Source of the DNA: Azorinus chamasolen
Taxonomy: Eukaryota > Mollusca > Bivalvia > Cardiida > Solecurtidae
NCBI GenBank assembly: GCA_963576725.1
Contig: OY755241.1
Span: 79,891,153 to 79,955,152, forward strand
Reading direction: 5' to 3'
DNA length: 64,000 bases
Position 1 is the stretch's first letter, and every line of letters starts with the position of its first letter. The notes below the pieces were generated by a model. That model was not told the DNA's origin, searched no databases, and worked only from the letters and a program-made list of their open reading frames with translations. Below are positions 35,597 to 48,900 of this stretch, piece after piece. The position numbers and the translations under genes are program-made.

Positions 35597-35765
35597 TATG
35601 CTTATAAAGCTTTTGGTTGAGTCTGAGATCGTTCTCAAGCATTTGATTGGTCAGATTTGAGCCTTTGGCTCAAATCTGACCAATCAAAAGCTTGTGAACT
35701 CAAATCTGACCAATCAAAAGCTTGAGAACGAAACTCAGACTCAACTAAAAGCTTTATAAGCATGG
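35597..35765. repeat. PAL-E palindrome (copy 2)
   Basis: Counterpart of 24457-24625. Confidence 0.8.
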
Positions 35766-35786
35766 AACCAGATCTTTATACCATAG

Positions 35787-36015
35787 TTAACCCATCCCCT
35801 CATATTGACGCCTTTCGACGCCTCCGCACAAGTCACCTGTTGAAACCATTGTGATAAATAGAGCATTTGCTCTTATAGGAACAAATGCTCTATTTATCAC
35901 AATTGTTTCAATCTGCAAATTTCTAAACTTTTCCATTTCTCTTGTTAATGCTCTTTTTCGGTAGATTTATTTAAAGAGGTTGGATCTTAAAATAGCCTAT
36001 GAGGGAATGGGTTTA
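35787..36015. repeat. PAL-D element (copy 2)
   Basis: Counterpart of 24647-24874; core reads GCTCTTATAGGAAC. Confidence 0.65.
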
Positions 36016-36634
36016 AGCAGAACTGCCTCTGATCAGACGGCTCTTACAGGGGTCATCGGATTTGAGCCTACTCTGTTTGCAGACGTGTCTAAAGGCGCTT
36101 CTACCAGATAAAGAGTTAACCCTTTGAATGCCCATTAGTCCAAATGGAATGTCCCATCAGTGTTCACCAACAGAATCCATTCAGTACAAAAAGCTTCAGT
36201 TTGAATGATAAGCAGTGCAGACCCTGATCAGAGGGCTCTCCTGTGCGTCCTCTGATCCGGGTCTACACTGTTTACACTTCACTGTCTACACTGTTTACAC
36301 TGTTCACTGTCTACACTGTTTACAAATGCCTGTTCACTCGTCTTCACTCGTCTTCCGTATTCGAAAAAACTACATCTAAAATTCGAAATGAAAACACATA
36401 TCATACTGTTCATTAATTTCAATACAGTGTCACATGTCTTGTCTCTGTAATACCCACGGAAGCTAAAATGTCTTAACACTTAAACTCCTACCTAATAGAC
36501 CTGCCAGCCAGAAATAATGACAGCGTGCATATCTATTACATGTAGCTGAATATTTATAACGGAATATGTATCCTCGATATTTTGGTCATGGCAGACACTG
36601 CAGACTCAGGTCTATAATATACAATAAATAAACA

Positions 36635-37062
36635 GAGTACACCCTGATCACACGTACGTTAGAGGTATATCTAACAGAGTAGACCCTGATCACACGTACG
36701 TTAGAGGTACATGTATATCTAACAGAGTAGACCCTGATCACACGTACGTTAGATGTATATCTGATAGAGTAGATCCTGATCAGACGTACGTTAGATGTAT
36801 ATCTAACAGAGTAGACCCTGATCACACGTACGTTATATGTATATCTAATAGAGTAGATCCTGATCACACGTACGTTAGAGGTATATCTAACATAGTAGAC
36901 CCTGATCAGGCGTACGTTAGAGGTATATCTAATAGAGTAGACCCTGATCACACGTACGGTAGAGGTATATCTAACATAGTAGACCCTGATCAGGCGTACG
37001 TTAGAGGTATATCTAATAGAGTAGACCCTGATCACACGTACGGTAGAGGTATATCTTACAGG
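36635..37062. repeat. ~42-bp array from a PAL-B core half (copy 2)
   Basis: About ten units, with a doublet of units (CAGGCGTACG then CACACGTACG) repeated twice near 36900-37060. Confidence 0.85.
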
Positions 37063-37078
37063 TAAAGAGTTTAGTGTT

Positions 37079-37328
37079 TTAATCCTTCCCTCATATAAAC
37101 GCTTTTTCGCGCATCTGCAACAAAGTAGACCAATATCAAACGGCTCCTATTACCCTATATAGAAGCCGTCATATCAGGAGCTACTTTGTTTTCTGATTGG
37201 AATTTGAAAGATTTCTTTCTTTACTTTCTGTTCTACCTTCCATATTTCATTATAACTATTTTGTTCATGAATATTCAGTAGGTATTGAAATTTGTATTGT
37301 AATAAACATAGAACAGGTAAAGGGTTAA
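37079..37328. mobile_element. PAL-B element, reversed (copy 2)
   Basis: Counterpart of 25952-26193; the dyad reads GGCTCCTATTACCCTATATA, with ATTACCCT added. Confidence 0.7.
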
Positions 37329-37718
37329 AAACATGAATTGTAAATGTTAAACAAATGAATGTGAATTGAAATAAATTGTACCCAGCAGTGTAATTAAGGT
37401 GTGCCGCATACATCCACATCGACATGCAGGGGAATAGAATACCGGTGACTCTAAGTAGTCTTAGATTTGTCGTAATAAAATTGAGATTCAAATTCAATTG
37501 AATAATTAGTTGAGTCAAATTTACACGCATGTTTACGAACTTGCAAACAAAGCAGATTCACATTAGACATAATCTTTAGGAACTGTCGGGAAAGGGTCTG
37601 CTCTGTTCGATTATATACTGCAAATCAGGTGAGTCTCAGCTGTTCGTGTAAGAAATAATGCCATTCTGAATAGTCATTAACTGAACCTCTTGGTTTGGTC
37701 ATCTTTGGTTTATGTACA

Positions 37719-37721
<3 letters not shown>

Positions 37722-37762
<41 letters not shown>
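37722..37762. repeat. (CT)n microsatellite (copy 2)
   Basis: About 40 bp of CT, half the length in copy 1. Confidence 0.95.
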
Positions 37763-37765
<3 letters not shown>

Positions 37766-38270
37766 ATATATTTATATTAGTAGAATCTGCAGATTCAGAT
37801 CTATTAAAACGTCATAAGCAAACAGAACAGACTTCTGTACCAGCCGTCTGATCTGGATCTACACTGTTTGCAAAGGCATGGAAAACATTTGTATGAAATT
37901 GATACATACATGTATATAGTTAATATTCGTAATGGACACAGAGTCTTGCTTAAATATTCATAAATTAAAGGGCCAAGAACCTTTCCACAATATACCCAAA
38001 GTGTTTGTTTTTCAGTTTTAACAATTTCCTTAACAGAGGCGTCTTTTCGCGCCTTTGCAAATAGAGTAGACGAAGATCAGATGACTTGTGTACATGTAGG
38101 CGCCGTCTGATCAGGGATCTGTTCTATTTGCTTATGGAATAATGTAGGTCTGATTCTACATTATCTGACATGACTAAACATTCCCGTGTCAATATGCCAT
38201 GATTGAACCTTCATCTAATTAATATTCATAATGTCATGCTTTCTTACATGGATATGCATGGCACTACTGG

Positions 38271-38511
38271 TTAACCCTTTCACGGCCAATGTCGCATAAA
38301 TGCGCCACGACAAATAGTGCAGCCTCAGATGAGCCTTTTCAAGGCGATGTCTGACCAGGGACTTCACTTTTTGTCTCAATCTCCATTTCTATATCTGTGT
38401 TTTATTCCTTTGAAATTTGCATTTATTTATCTCATTTCCTTATTGTACCAAACGATTTAACAAAAATTGCATTGCAGACGACAATTAGAAAGTTGTCACC
38501 GAATGGGTTAA
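38271..38511. mobile_element. PAL-C element (copy 2)
   Basis: Counterpart of 27180-27420. Confidence 0.7.
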
Positions 38512-38627
38512 CGTGACGAATGGCAAAGTAGAAAATGGCATAACACTTTCTCACTGCTACCCTTTTCATTGGACACCCATCCTTTTCATACCTCCACACG
38601 TTTTCTCTGTAACTCTGCCTCTGTGTC

Positions 38628-39083
38628 GGTCTGTTTCTGTCTGTCTGCCGTGTCTCTGTTTCTGTCTGTCTGCCGTGTCTCTGTTTCTGTCTGTCTGCCG
38701 TGTCGCTGTTTCTGTCTGTCTGCCGTGTCGCTGTTTCTGTCTGTCTGCCGTGTCGCTGTTTCTGTCTGTCTGCCGTGTCTCTGTTTCTGTCTGTCTGCCG
38801 TGTCTCTGTTTCTGTCTGTCTGCCGTGTCGCTGTTTCTGTCTGTCTGCCGTGTCTCTGTTTCTGTCTGTCTGCCGTGTCTCTGTTTCTGTCTGTCTGTCG
38901 TGTCTCTGTTTCTGTCTGTCTGCCGTGTCGCTGTTTCTGTCTGTCTGCCGTGTCTCTGTTTCTGTCTGTCTGCCGTGTCGCTGTTTCTGTCTGTCTGCCG
39001 TGTCTCTGTTTCTGTCTGTCTGCCGTGTCGCTGTTTCTGTCTGTCTGCCGTGTCGCTGTTTCTGTCTGTCTGCCGTGTCTCTG
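38628..39083. repeat. 25-bp array, 18 units (copy 2)
   Basis: Same unit as 27533-28243. Long open frames on both strands are artefacts. Confidence 0.95.
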
Positions 39084-39299
39084 TTTTTTCTGTCTGCGTG
39101 CATTTCTCAACTCTCAAAAGGCGACAAGTGGGTAACTAGGCGTCTTATCTGGACCCAAAGCGTTTGCGAGAATGATTATAGATTTGCCATTGGAAGCGAT
39201 TGTTAAAGGATAAATCTGTTCTGAACGTGCATTTACATACATTTATAGATGAAATATGCGGTTGAAAAATAAATAAACGGACTGGCTCACGTCAGTTCC

Positions 39300-39521
39300 A
39301 AAAACAAAAACCCATCTCCTTCATACAAACACATTTGTTTGCCTTGCCAAACAGAGTGGACCCGGATCAGACAGCCCCGTCTGAGCCGTCTGATCAGATC
39401 TATCTGACTCTACAATGTCTACCAATCCCAGCCGTTCTTGTATACATTTGCCATTATAAAACTTCAATAATTAATTCATGGTGTCATTAATTCTCACAAT
39501 AATCAATAGGGAAAGGGTTAA
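39300..39521. repeat. PAL-B2 element spanning the copy 2 end
   Basis: CCTTCATACAAACACATTTG, core GATCAGACAGCCCCGTCTGA, then GCCATTATAAAACTTCAATA and GGGAAAGGGTTAA. In copy 1 the same element is cut at 28595. Confidence 0.65.
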
Positions 39522-39864
39522 AGGAATTGTAGCAGACCGCACCAACAGGACATAATGGAAATCTTTTATCCCCAAAGTCGAAAGCGAATAATTTTTTTGT
39601 TTGTAGTTCACGCTGCATAAGACGGTTGCATAGCGAAGCTTGGTTGAAAAGATAATAATGCGCCAGTCAACGAAGCCTGCCCACCAACGAACATACCAGC
39701 GTCCCCATATACCCAATGTTTACAAACGAACGGCGAAATTATTAATATGTTGATCTTGTAGATGATTTATGACAGCCGCCCACACCCCTAACAAAGACAC
39801 TCTCCCAAAACCATCAAGACATCAACGCGTTCAGTAGAACTCATCTAGACTTGACAGCGGAACG
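39522..39864 (+). promoter_or_regulatory. Upstream region of the LU gene
   Basis: This 343-bp stretch is one of the few near the gene with no recognised repeat. No TATA or other clear core-promoter element is visible. Assigned only because it precedes the start codon. Confidence 0.25.
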
Positions 39865-39907
39865 ATGTCCGCGCATCTTCGAAGCATCGCCGTGTTGCTT
39901 CTAGCAG
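39865..39907 (+). CDS. Exon 1: start codon and signal peptide
   Basis: ATG TCC GCG starts MSAHLRSIAVLLLA and the exon ends in phase 1 at GCAG|gtaaga, a strong donor. The last base joins CA of exon 2 to make Ala, completing the signal peptide core and an A-S-A cleavage site. The ATG is preceded by GGAACG, an acceptable animal start context. I see no clear TATA box in 39522-39864. Confidence 0.75.
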
Positions 39908-42900
39908 GTAAGAGATCTGTGTTGCAACATTTCTCAATAAATTATAATCACGTGATGCGTAAATACGTAAAACGTTACTATTACTACGAGACATTTTAAT
40001 ACACTTTTAAAATTTAATGCTTTAAAATAATACACACATTAATGTTTCGTTTTTTACTTTATTATTCAAATCTGTTGGACTATTCGCAGTTCATCATGTA
40101 GGCTACGGGCTAGCTAACGCCAGATTTTCCCGCTCCTGAATGATTGACCGAGACTAAAATTACAAAGTGAAATGTTGATATGTAGCCAGTTACAAGGTCT
40201 TGTATTTTATAATCTAGGTTGAAGTGGTACTAGTAATGGTTTAGTATGTTTGTTCGTTTCGTGAATATAAACTCACATATCTGCCTTTAACCCTTTCACC
40301 GCCACAATCGAGTAAATCCACCACGACAAATAGTGCAGTCCCAGATCAGACGCCGCCTTTTCAAGGCGGCGTCTGATCAGGGACTTCACTATTTGTCTCA
40401 ATCTCCAGTTCTATATATGTGTTTTATTCCTTTGAAATTTGCATTTATTTATCTCATTTCCTTATTTTACTGTATGATTTAACAAAGTTGGATTGCAGAC
40501 GACAATTAGAAATTTGGCGCCGAAAGGGTTAACTCTTTCCATATTGAATATTCATATAAGAAATAATGGCATGGTGATTATCTTTATCGGATTTTTTTTA
40601 TAATGGCATATGTACATATGATAACATTATATTTTGATATTGGTAGAAAATGTAGTCAGGTCTGTCACAATTTTATAAGCAAACAGGGCAGACCCTGATG
40701 AGACGGTTCCTAAGGCCGCTGTCTGATGTTGATCTACTCTGTTTGCAAGACATGAAAGCGTCTATATATTTATAGGGAATTGAGCCAAAATGCATTTTAT
40801 TATGAAACATCGTTTCATTCAAGTCACTGCTTTAGATATTAATCGATGCAGCTCAATGCACATTTGTTTATACAGCTCAATGCACATTTATTTATTTGAA
40901 TTAGATACAGTAAACCCGCTCTAAAGCGACCGTTTATGAATAAACGTAGATGTCTTTAAAAACAGGTGTTTGTTTAGCATAATACGAAAGTAATATGCAC
41001 GAGTTTTCTGCGTAACTTTCATCCTGCATTAGGCTTCCACATAGTTGTAAGATCCAAAAGTTGACACATACGCTCGTATTTGATGGTAACATTACAGGGG
41101 GGCCTTTGACCATGATCTGAACTGTTTATCCTAAAGGAGCTTTATATTGTATTTTGCCCTACATTAAGCAACCACCTGCTTTTACATAATCCTGTGTTGA
41201 TAAATCATGTGGTCGCATTAAAGCTGCTTTATAGTATCTACGAGAATAAATGAATTTCTCGAAATGGAAATTAATACTGACAGTGCAATACACTCTTTGT
41301 ATTAGGCGCGTAAACTATTTCATGTACAGTAAAACCCCTCTAAACCGGGCGTTAAATTTGGTATAAATATTGGTCTTGGAGACAGGTGGCAGCTTCATGC
41401 AGGGTGAAAGTCATCCATAAAGCTCCTAGAGGAGCTTTCTGTATGACTTTCACCCTGCATGAAGCAGTCACCTGCCTAAAAGTATCTAAATTCTTCTCTA
41501 CTAGAATTCCGGTTTAGAGGGGTTTTACTGTATCTAGGATGGGGCGTCCGGGGCCGAGGGGTTACGGTCTTCGATTGACAATTACTCACAGTTATGGTTC
41601 GTATCCGAGTCTGTGCATTTGGAATGTTCATGTTAAGAAGCCTTCCAGCTCGCTTGCGGTAGGTGCGCGGTTATATCCGGGTGTTCGTGTGACAATGGAC
41701 TGTGTCCCGTGCAAGCCAATTCCTCTGGGGCCTTCCTCTTCCTGTAATTAGCTGGACATCGCAGCATAACTGGAATAATATTGAAGTAACGTAAAACCAA
41801 TTATTGCTATAGTGACGTCATGGAGAATTTCCGGTTTTATCTAAGGAGTTCGACGTATAGGTGATTCATTCTAACTGCACGGCATTAATAACAAATGCGC
41901 GAATCTGATCATCTGAAATCCCTCATTAAGCTACCGACCACAAACACCTCAATCCCAGTTCATATCGAAATCAGACAAGACTATATTTGATCTAGATCTA
42001 TCTAACGAGTCTTTCAAATCATTGATACTTGCTTACCTGTGATCAAATAGGAAATCGATACACTCATTTCTTTGTGAACACCAATATATATGATAAACCA
42101 GTTATCTGGTGAAACATCGTCGATGTTAGCGTTGCCATGATGTCAAATAGATATACCAACGACGGGCTGACAGCGATGACAGCAATCTGCGGGAGTTGCT
42201 AAAGTGTAAAACAGACATGCCTATGGTTTTGTTCGTTTGTATCGGAGTTTCCGTCATATTAACAGTATTTAAGTCACATCGTGATGTAAAGTTAATTACA
42301 GGTGAATGAAGCTTCTCAGGCGCGGATTTAGAGGGAGACGGAGCCGGTTTACGCCCCCCCCCCCCCCCACTAAAATTGCCAAAGCATTTTTTTAATAACA
42401 TTTTAGATATATATACAGTAAAACCTCTCTATAACGACCACTAAATTGTGTTAATTAGTTGGTATTTAGGGCAGGTGGCTGCTTAAAGCAAGGTGAAAGT
42501 AAAACAGAACGCTCCTAAGGGAGCGTTCTGTTTTACTTTCACCTTGCTTTAAGCAGCCACCAAGGTGAAAGTAAAACAGAACGCTCCCTTAGGAGCGTTC
42601 TGTTTTACTTTCACCTTGCTTTAAGCAGTCACCTGCCTTTAACACAAAATAATTGATGTAATTTAGTGGTCGTTGTATCGACTAAAAATCAATACAACAC
42701 TGATCCAGTAGGAGTGTTTTATTTCCCTCACCCAATTAAGCTCTTTTTCTACATGTATTACAAGCAGTCAAACACCCTATTTATTTATGTCATCAAACAT
42801 AAAATTCTACGCCCCCACTTCCAAAAATATTTCTACGCCCCCCACCCCCTCCCCTAATCTGAAATCCTGGATCCGCACCTGGTTCTTGTACAGAACGTCC

Positions 42901-45900
42901 GGGTAGAACCACCGACCTACGGCAAGTCAGCTGGAAGTCTTCCTCACATGAAACAAATCCAATAACCCAGGATGGGATTCGAATCGCAGCGGTGAGGGAC
43001 TAAGTGTCTGTCCGTCGAATACAATAATCAATCTACCACAGAGCAGCGGTGAGGAACTAAGTGTCTGTCCGTCGAATACAATAATCAATCTACCACAGAG
43101 CAGCGTTGAGGGACTAAGTGTCTGTCCGTCGAATACAATAATCAATCTACCACAGAGCAGCGTTGAGGGACTAAGTGTCTGTCCGTCGAATACAATAATC
43201 AATCTACCACAGAGCAGCGTTGAGGGACTAAGTGTCTGTCCGTCGAATACAATAATCAATCTACCACAGAGCAGCGGTGAGGGACTAAGTGTCTGTCCGT
43301 CGAATACAATAATCAATCTACAACAGAGCAGCGATTAGGAACCAAGTGACTGTTCGTCGAATACAATAATCAATCTACCACAGAGGCCACATGATTGGGA
43401 TTTATCTTAATCGGGTTAAGGAACCAAACGAGGTTTCTTGTGTATCCGAATTCTCCATTCGCAGCGTCCGTTAGATCTAGCGAGCCAAATATCGACGTGA
43501 ACCATTTACTCCATGAATATTCATGTTAGAAATAATGGCATCGTGACTATTAATTTGATTGATTTCTATAATTGCACATGTGCGCATGAATTTATGGCCA
43601 TGGCAGAAACTGTATAATCATATCTATATTATTTCATAAGCAAATAGCGCAGGTCCTCATCTGACGATCCCGTGCCGTCTGGTCTGGGTCTACTCTGTTT
43701 GCAAAGGCACATAAAAATATATTTAGTGAGTAAATGGTTAACTGACATGGACGACTCTTGGACAACCTTTTACCAGCAGTTTGAATCCAGAGGATAAGCC
43801 AAAGAACTCAACATCTCCTCGGAATCCGAACTGTTTTATCCCATAATTATTTTTCTAAAAGAAACAGAAGAAATAAAACAGGAACACTCGTTGCACCGAA
43901 TGTAAAGATGTGCACCTTCTCGTGCACCGGCGTTTTGCAAATCGCTTTGATTCAGATGAGACGTCTAGCAAAACGGCAACAAATCGCATTTATTTGACCA
44001 CATTGCAACTGACGCACGGATCATGTGATTTTAATTTTTGTTTCTATTTTTGACATCAATTATACAGTGTGTCCCAACTCATGTGGGGGAGAGTAAAAAC
44101 TGTCATGTGGTATATATACTTGTTTCTATTTTTTAACATCAATTATACAGTCTGTCCCAACTCCTGTGGGGGAGAGTCAAAACTGTAATGTGGTATATAT
44201 ACTTGTTTCTATTTTTAGCATCAATTATACAGTGTGTCCCAACTCCTGTGGGGGAGAGTCAAAACTGTCATGTGGTATATATACTTGTATCTATTTTTAA
44301 CATCAATTATACAGCGTGTCCCAGCTCCTTTGGGGGATAGTCAAAACTGTCATGTTGTATATACACTTGTTTCTATTTTTAACATCAATTATTCAGTGTG
44401 TCCCAACTCCTGTGCGGGAGAGTCAAAACTGTCATGTGGTATATATATTTGTTTCTATTTTTAGCATCAATTATACAGTGTGTCCCAACTCATGTAGGGG
44501 AGAGTCAAAACGGTCATGTGGTATATATACTTGTTTCTGTTTTAGCATCAGCTGTACAGTGTGTTCCAACGCCTGTGGGGGAGAGCCAGAGCTGCCACTC
44601 CTGTCAGTACACCGCCCTTGGGGCTGCCTGCAACCACACCCAAACATGTGCCCCGTCTCAGGTATGTTTATCTTGAGCAGCCTATGAGCACATTTGGTTA
44701 AACCTTTACCACTAGTTGGGTTCAGATGAGACGCCATTCAATGAAGTCACCCAGCTGACGTGTGGTAGGGTGGTGATTATACTAGCTTGTTCTTCTCTGT
44801 ATGAAACATTGCTATTTGTTATATGCACGGAAAACCCTCTGGAATTTCCACCACCTATAATTAGTTGGACATTGCGATATAACTCGGAATACCATTTAAG
44901 CGACTTAGAATATCAATGCAAACGAACGAACGAACAAGTAAACAAACACACAAATACATTTTTCAAATAATAAAACAGACAAGAATATATTGCATTTTTA
45001 CGCATGTAATACCACCGCCATATCTGAACCGAATTCTGTTTGACTTAACAGGTTAGAAACAAATAAAAGTTTTATCAAATTCAATATACAGTAAAACCCC
45101 GCTAATGCGACCACCAAACAGGGGCATAATTTCGGGTGGCAGAGACAGGTGGTAGCTTAATGCAGGACGAAAGTTATGCAGAAAGCTCCTATAGGAGCTT
45201 TCTGCATAACTTTCGTCCTGCATTAAGCAACCACCTGCTTTAGACGACATCAGTGGCTGTTTATTAAGTGGTCGCATTAGCGGGGTTTCACTGTATTAAT
45301 GAATGACCATATTTAATAGCGTCACAACCAAGTTAACTAATTGAATGGTTAACAATCAAACTGCAACAATAGGAAGAACAGGTGATCCACAAGAAGCACG
45401 TGCAATAAACATATACATGACATATATAAAAAATATATTGTAATTTAAGTATATTTATTATTAACTAATATACAGGGAAACCCCGCTAATGCGACCACTT
45501 AATAAACAGCCACTGATGTCGTCTAAAGCAGGTGGTTGCTTAATGCAGGACGAAAGTTATGCAGAAAGCTCCTATAGGAGCTTTCTGCATAACTTTCGTC
45601 CTGCATTAAGCTACCACCTGTCTCTGCCACCCAAAATTATGCCCCTTTTTGGTGGTCGCATTAGCGGGGTTTTACTGTATATATATACATTTAAATCCTT
45701 TACACAATGGCTATTCATGTAAGAAATACTAATATCATTAACATTAATTATATTATTTTTTATAATGACACATGAACACGTGTATGTTTGTACATTGCAG
45801 AAACTGTAGAATCTTATCTTTATAATACGCAAACAGAGCAGATCCTGGTAAGACACCTACAGGAACTGTCTGATATGGGTGTGCTCTGTTTGCAAATGTG

Positions 45901-48900
45901 TAGAAAGGCGTATCTATGAAATACAGGGTTAAACAAAATTGAAAACAAAAACACATGCAAATAAGAGTATAACAGTATATAAACGTGTTCTTGGACCAGT
46001 CTATGGAGTTGTCATGTGATCTTTATTATTGTCCGTATAGTGTGGTTTAAATAGTTTCTCTGACACTTTACTTCATAGATACGTGATTTGACTCATTTGC
46101 AACAAAAAGCAAGGACCAAAACAAGCCGGATCCTGTAGCAGTTGAATAATCAAGACTTGTTTTGTTTGCATACTATAGTAAAACTCCGCTAATGCGACCA
46201 CCAAAAAGGGGCATACTTCTGGGTGGCTGAGGTAGGTGGTAGCTTAATGCAGGACGAAAGTTATGCAGAAAGCTCCTATAGGAGCTTTCTGCATAACTTT
46301 CGTCATGCATTAAGCAACCACCTGCTTTAAACGACACCAGTGGCTGTTTAATAAGTGGTCGCATTAGCGGGGTTTTACTGTATATACATTATCCGACCTG
46401 ACTCTACCGTAATTTCAATACGATAGTCTGTTTTGTTCTTATGCAAATTGCAGTTTTAAACACTCTGTTTTTTCATATCCATACATTCATTATTTCTTAC
46501 ATGAATATTCATCGGGTAAGGATTAAAATATCTGATGAAAGCTAGGAATGATCTTCTGTCCATTTCCCTTATAAATCAATCAAAGTTGTACCCAAATAAT
46601 GCTTACAGCAATTTTCCAACAGTTTATATATATCTATATTGAGTTAAATATAAACTGTATCTGAATGTTGGTAAATTCTTAGAAATCGCCGACATTTTAA
46701 TAGACGGAAAACTTCATCGATTACACGAAAAAAAACATTCGGCCAATCTTCGATTTCACGAAAGCCCTATGAATATTAATTGAGTTTTCACAACAACAGC
46801 TGATATGTGTCCTCCAAAAGAGTAAATACCCGGAAAGAGAGTGTCTAGTGTTTAATATTTACCTACATGTATGGCGGGCGTGTTTCTGTTGGGTTCCGAT
46901 ATGTTAAAAAAGTAATCTTTTTCGATATAAAAACACCTTTTTCTATTTGCTTTAGTATTAAATCAGTTTCAAATCACACAGGTCCCGATTCTGAAGTCTT
47001 TTTTTACCCAAATTCGGGGAAAATATCAGCTGAACTACAGTAAAACTCGTCGGTACTTATCAACGGAATGCTCTTTCAAACAGAGTAGATCCAGATCATA
47101 CGGCTTCTGGTTGAAATTTGATTTTCTTGTCGGAATTTGCTATTGATTTTCTTGTCGGAATTTGCTATTGATTTTCTTGTCGGAATTTGCTGTTGATTTT
47201 TTTATGGAATAATATATATCTGATTCTACAGTTTATACCATGTGCTCATGTAATTTGAATGCTCATGACTTCACAACAGCAGGTGTTAAGTGCTTGTGTG
47301 GCGGCCGTAAAACGTCGCCCCGTACTTCATTTTCAGTGTTGTTATACCTTCTGATCCTTCGAGATCATGAATTTCAGTACTTCTTGTTTTGAAAATTGTA
47401 TCACGGTGCTAGGGGCGTGAGCAGTGTTGCATTTTCAATTACTGTTCATGAACAGACTCAATAAACCCGAGTCTGCAATTTTCTCTTTTTGTGTTGCAAT
47501 TTTTGCTCTCGGGGGATCACCTCCCTTCAGAATGCATTATTTCTTACATAAATATTAATGCGATTATTCATTTTCTGTCATGTCCAAAAGTCTGTGTTGA
47601 TATACCATTAAAATGTAATAAATACAGTAGAACCCCTCTAATGCGACCACTTAATGAATTAACATAGATGTCTTTATAAGCAGGTGGTTGCTTAATGCAG
47701 GACAAAAGTAATGCAGAAAGCTCCTCTAGGAGCTTTCTGCATTACTTTTGTCCTGCATTAAGGTACCACCTGCATCTAGCACCCAGAATTATACCTATTT
47801 TTGGTGGTCGCATTAGAGGGGTTTTACTGTATCTATGAACTCATTATTTCTTCTATGAATATTCACAGAGTAAATGTTAAATTTAAGCAGCTGAAGTATT
47901 TGAACTTTTCTTTTTTAACAAGTTAACCTTGTCATGTTTACAAATTTACCCGCTGTTTTTTGTGCCTATTTTTCAGGGTGTGTGTATTACTCAAGTGTCA
48001 TTTGCTGAAGAAGATGTCTGGGTGAACCGCGCATGCGCACGACTCACGGTGATTTATTATACATTTAACTTTGACAATTACATATGAAATATGTGTAAAT
48101 ATTTATATTTCCATACTGATAACAGCGAATCTCCACAACCAACATTAACCCTTATGCGGCTACTCGCGACTTCATTTGCACATGTCCGGATGTTATAATG
48201 CAATATGGAAGGTGGAACACTGTAGCCGTTTAAGAAACTAAAGAAACAAATCTATTAACTTTCCTTAGCAAACACAGCAGAACCTGATCAGACGGCTCCT
48301 ATAGGAGCCCTCTGATCTGAGTCTAGTCTGTTTGCAAATGCGTGAAAAGTCGTTTATATGAATGAAAGGGTTAACTGGAGTATATATTATAACAGCTGTT
48401 TGTTACAGTAACAAATTGACTACTTGACATAAAGTACAATGTACGACCATCTCGTTTGATTTTAAAATGCGTTGATGTAAACAGAGAGAAACTTATGTAA
48501 ACACTATAATTTGTAGTCCATTAACCTGTCCCCCTGCTAAAAACAAATTCCGTTCAAATTCAAGATCTTGGGCAATATTGACTACGTCCGATAACACGCT
48601 TTTAAAAAGCTATTGACCGGGTGTCCTGTACCGTGTCTACTACAGACTAACTTCAGAGGTAGAACAAGGGCAGTTATAATACAAGTTGGCTTCCTTCTTA
48701 ACCCATTTCCTCATATACTATTTTTGAATACAACCTCTTTGAATAAATCTACCGAAAAGGGGCATTAACTATAGGAATGGAAAACTTTAGAATTTTGTAG
48801 TTTGAAACCACCATGACAAATAGAGCATTTGCTCATATAAGAGCAAATGCTCTATTTATTACAGTGGTTTCACAAAGTGACATTTACAGAGTCGTCAAAA

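Larger units (their letters stand above)
29315..39433 (+). repeat. Segmental duplication, copy 2 (10.12 kb)
   Basis: Collinear with 18228-28595. Specific to this copy: a PAL-A insertion at 32593, the TACATGTA footprint at 30174, longer AATTACAACTATGCG and 42-bp arrays, and ten fewer 25-bp units. Its right end continues into an intact PAL-B2 element. Confidence 0.95.

Noticed and set aside
38432..39206. The same Arg/Gln- and Cys/Ser-rich ORFs in copy 2
   Set aside because: Same array artefact as in copy 1.
42927..43316. Minus-strand frame of repeated IIVFDGQTLSPSPLLCGRL
   Set aside because: 57-bp tandem array adjoining a SINE end; no splice or start support.
45053..46364. Repeated small ORFs reading GGCLMQDESYAESSYRSFLH
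   Set aside because: They read through PAL-A palindromes and recur wherever the element does.
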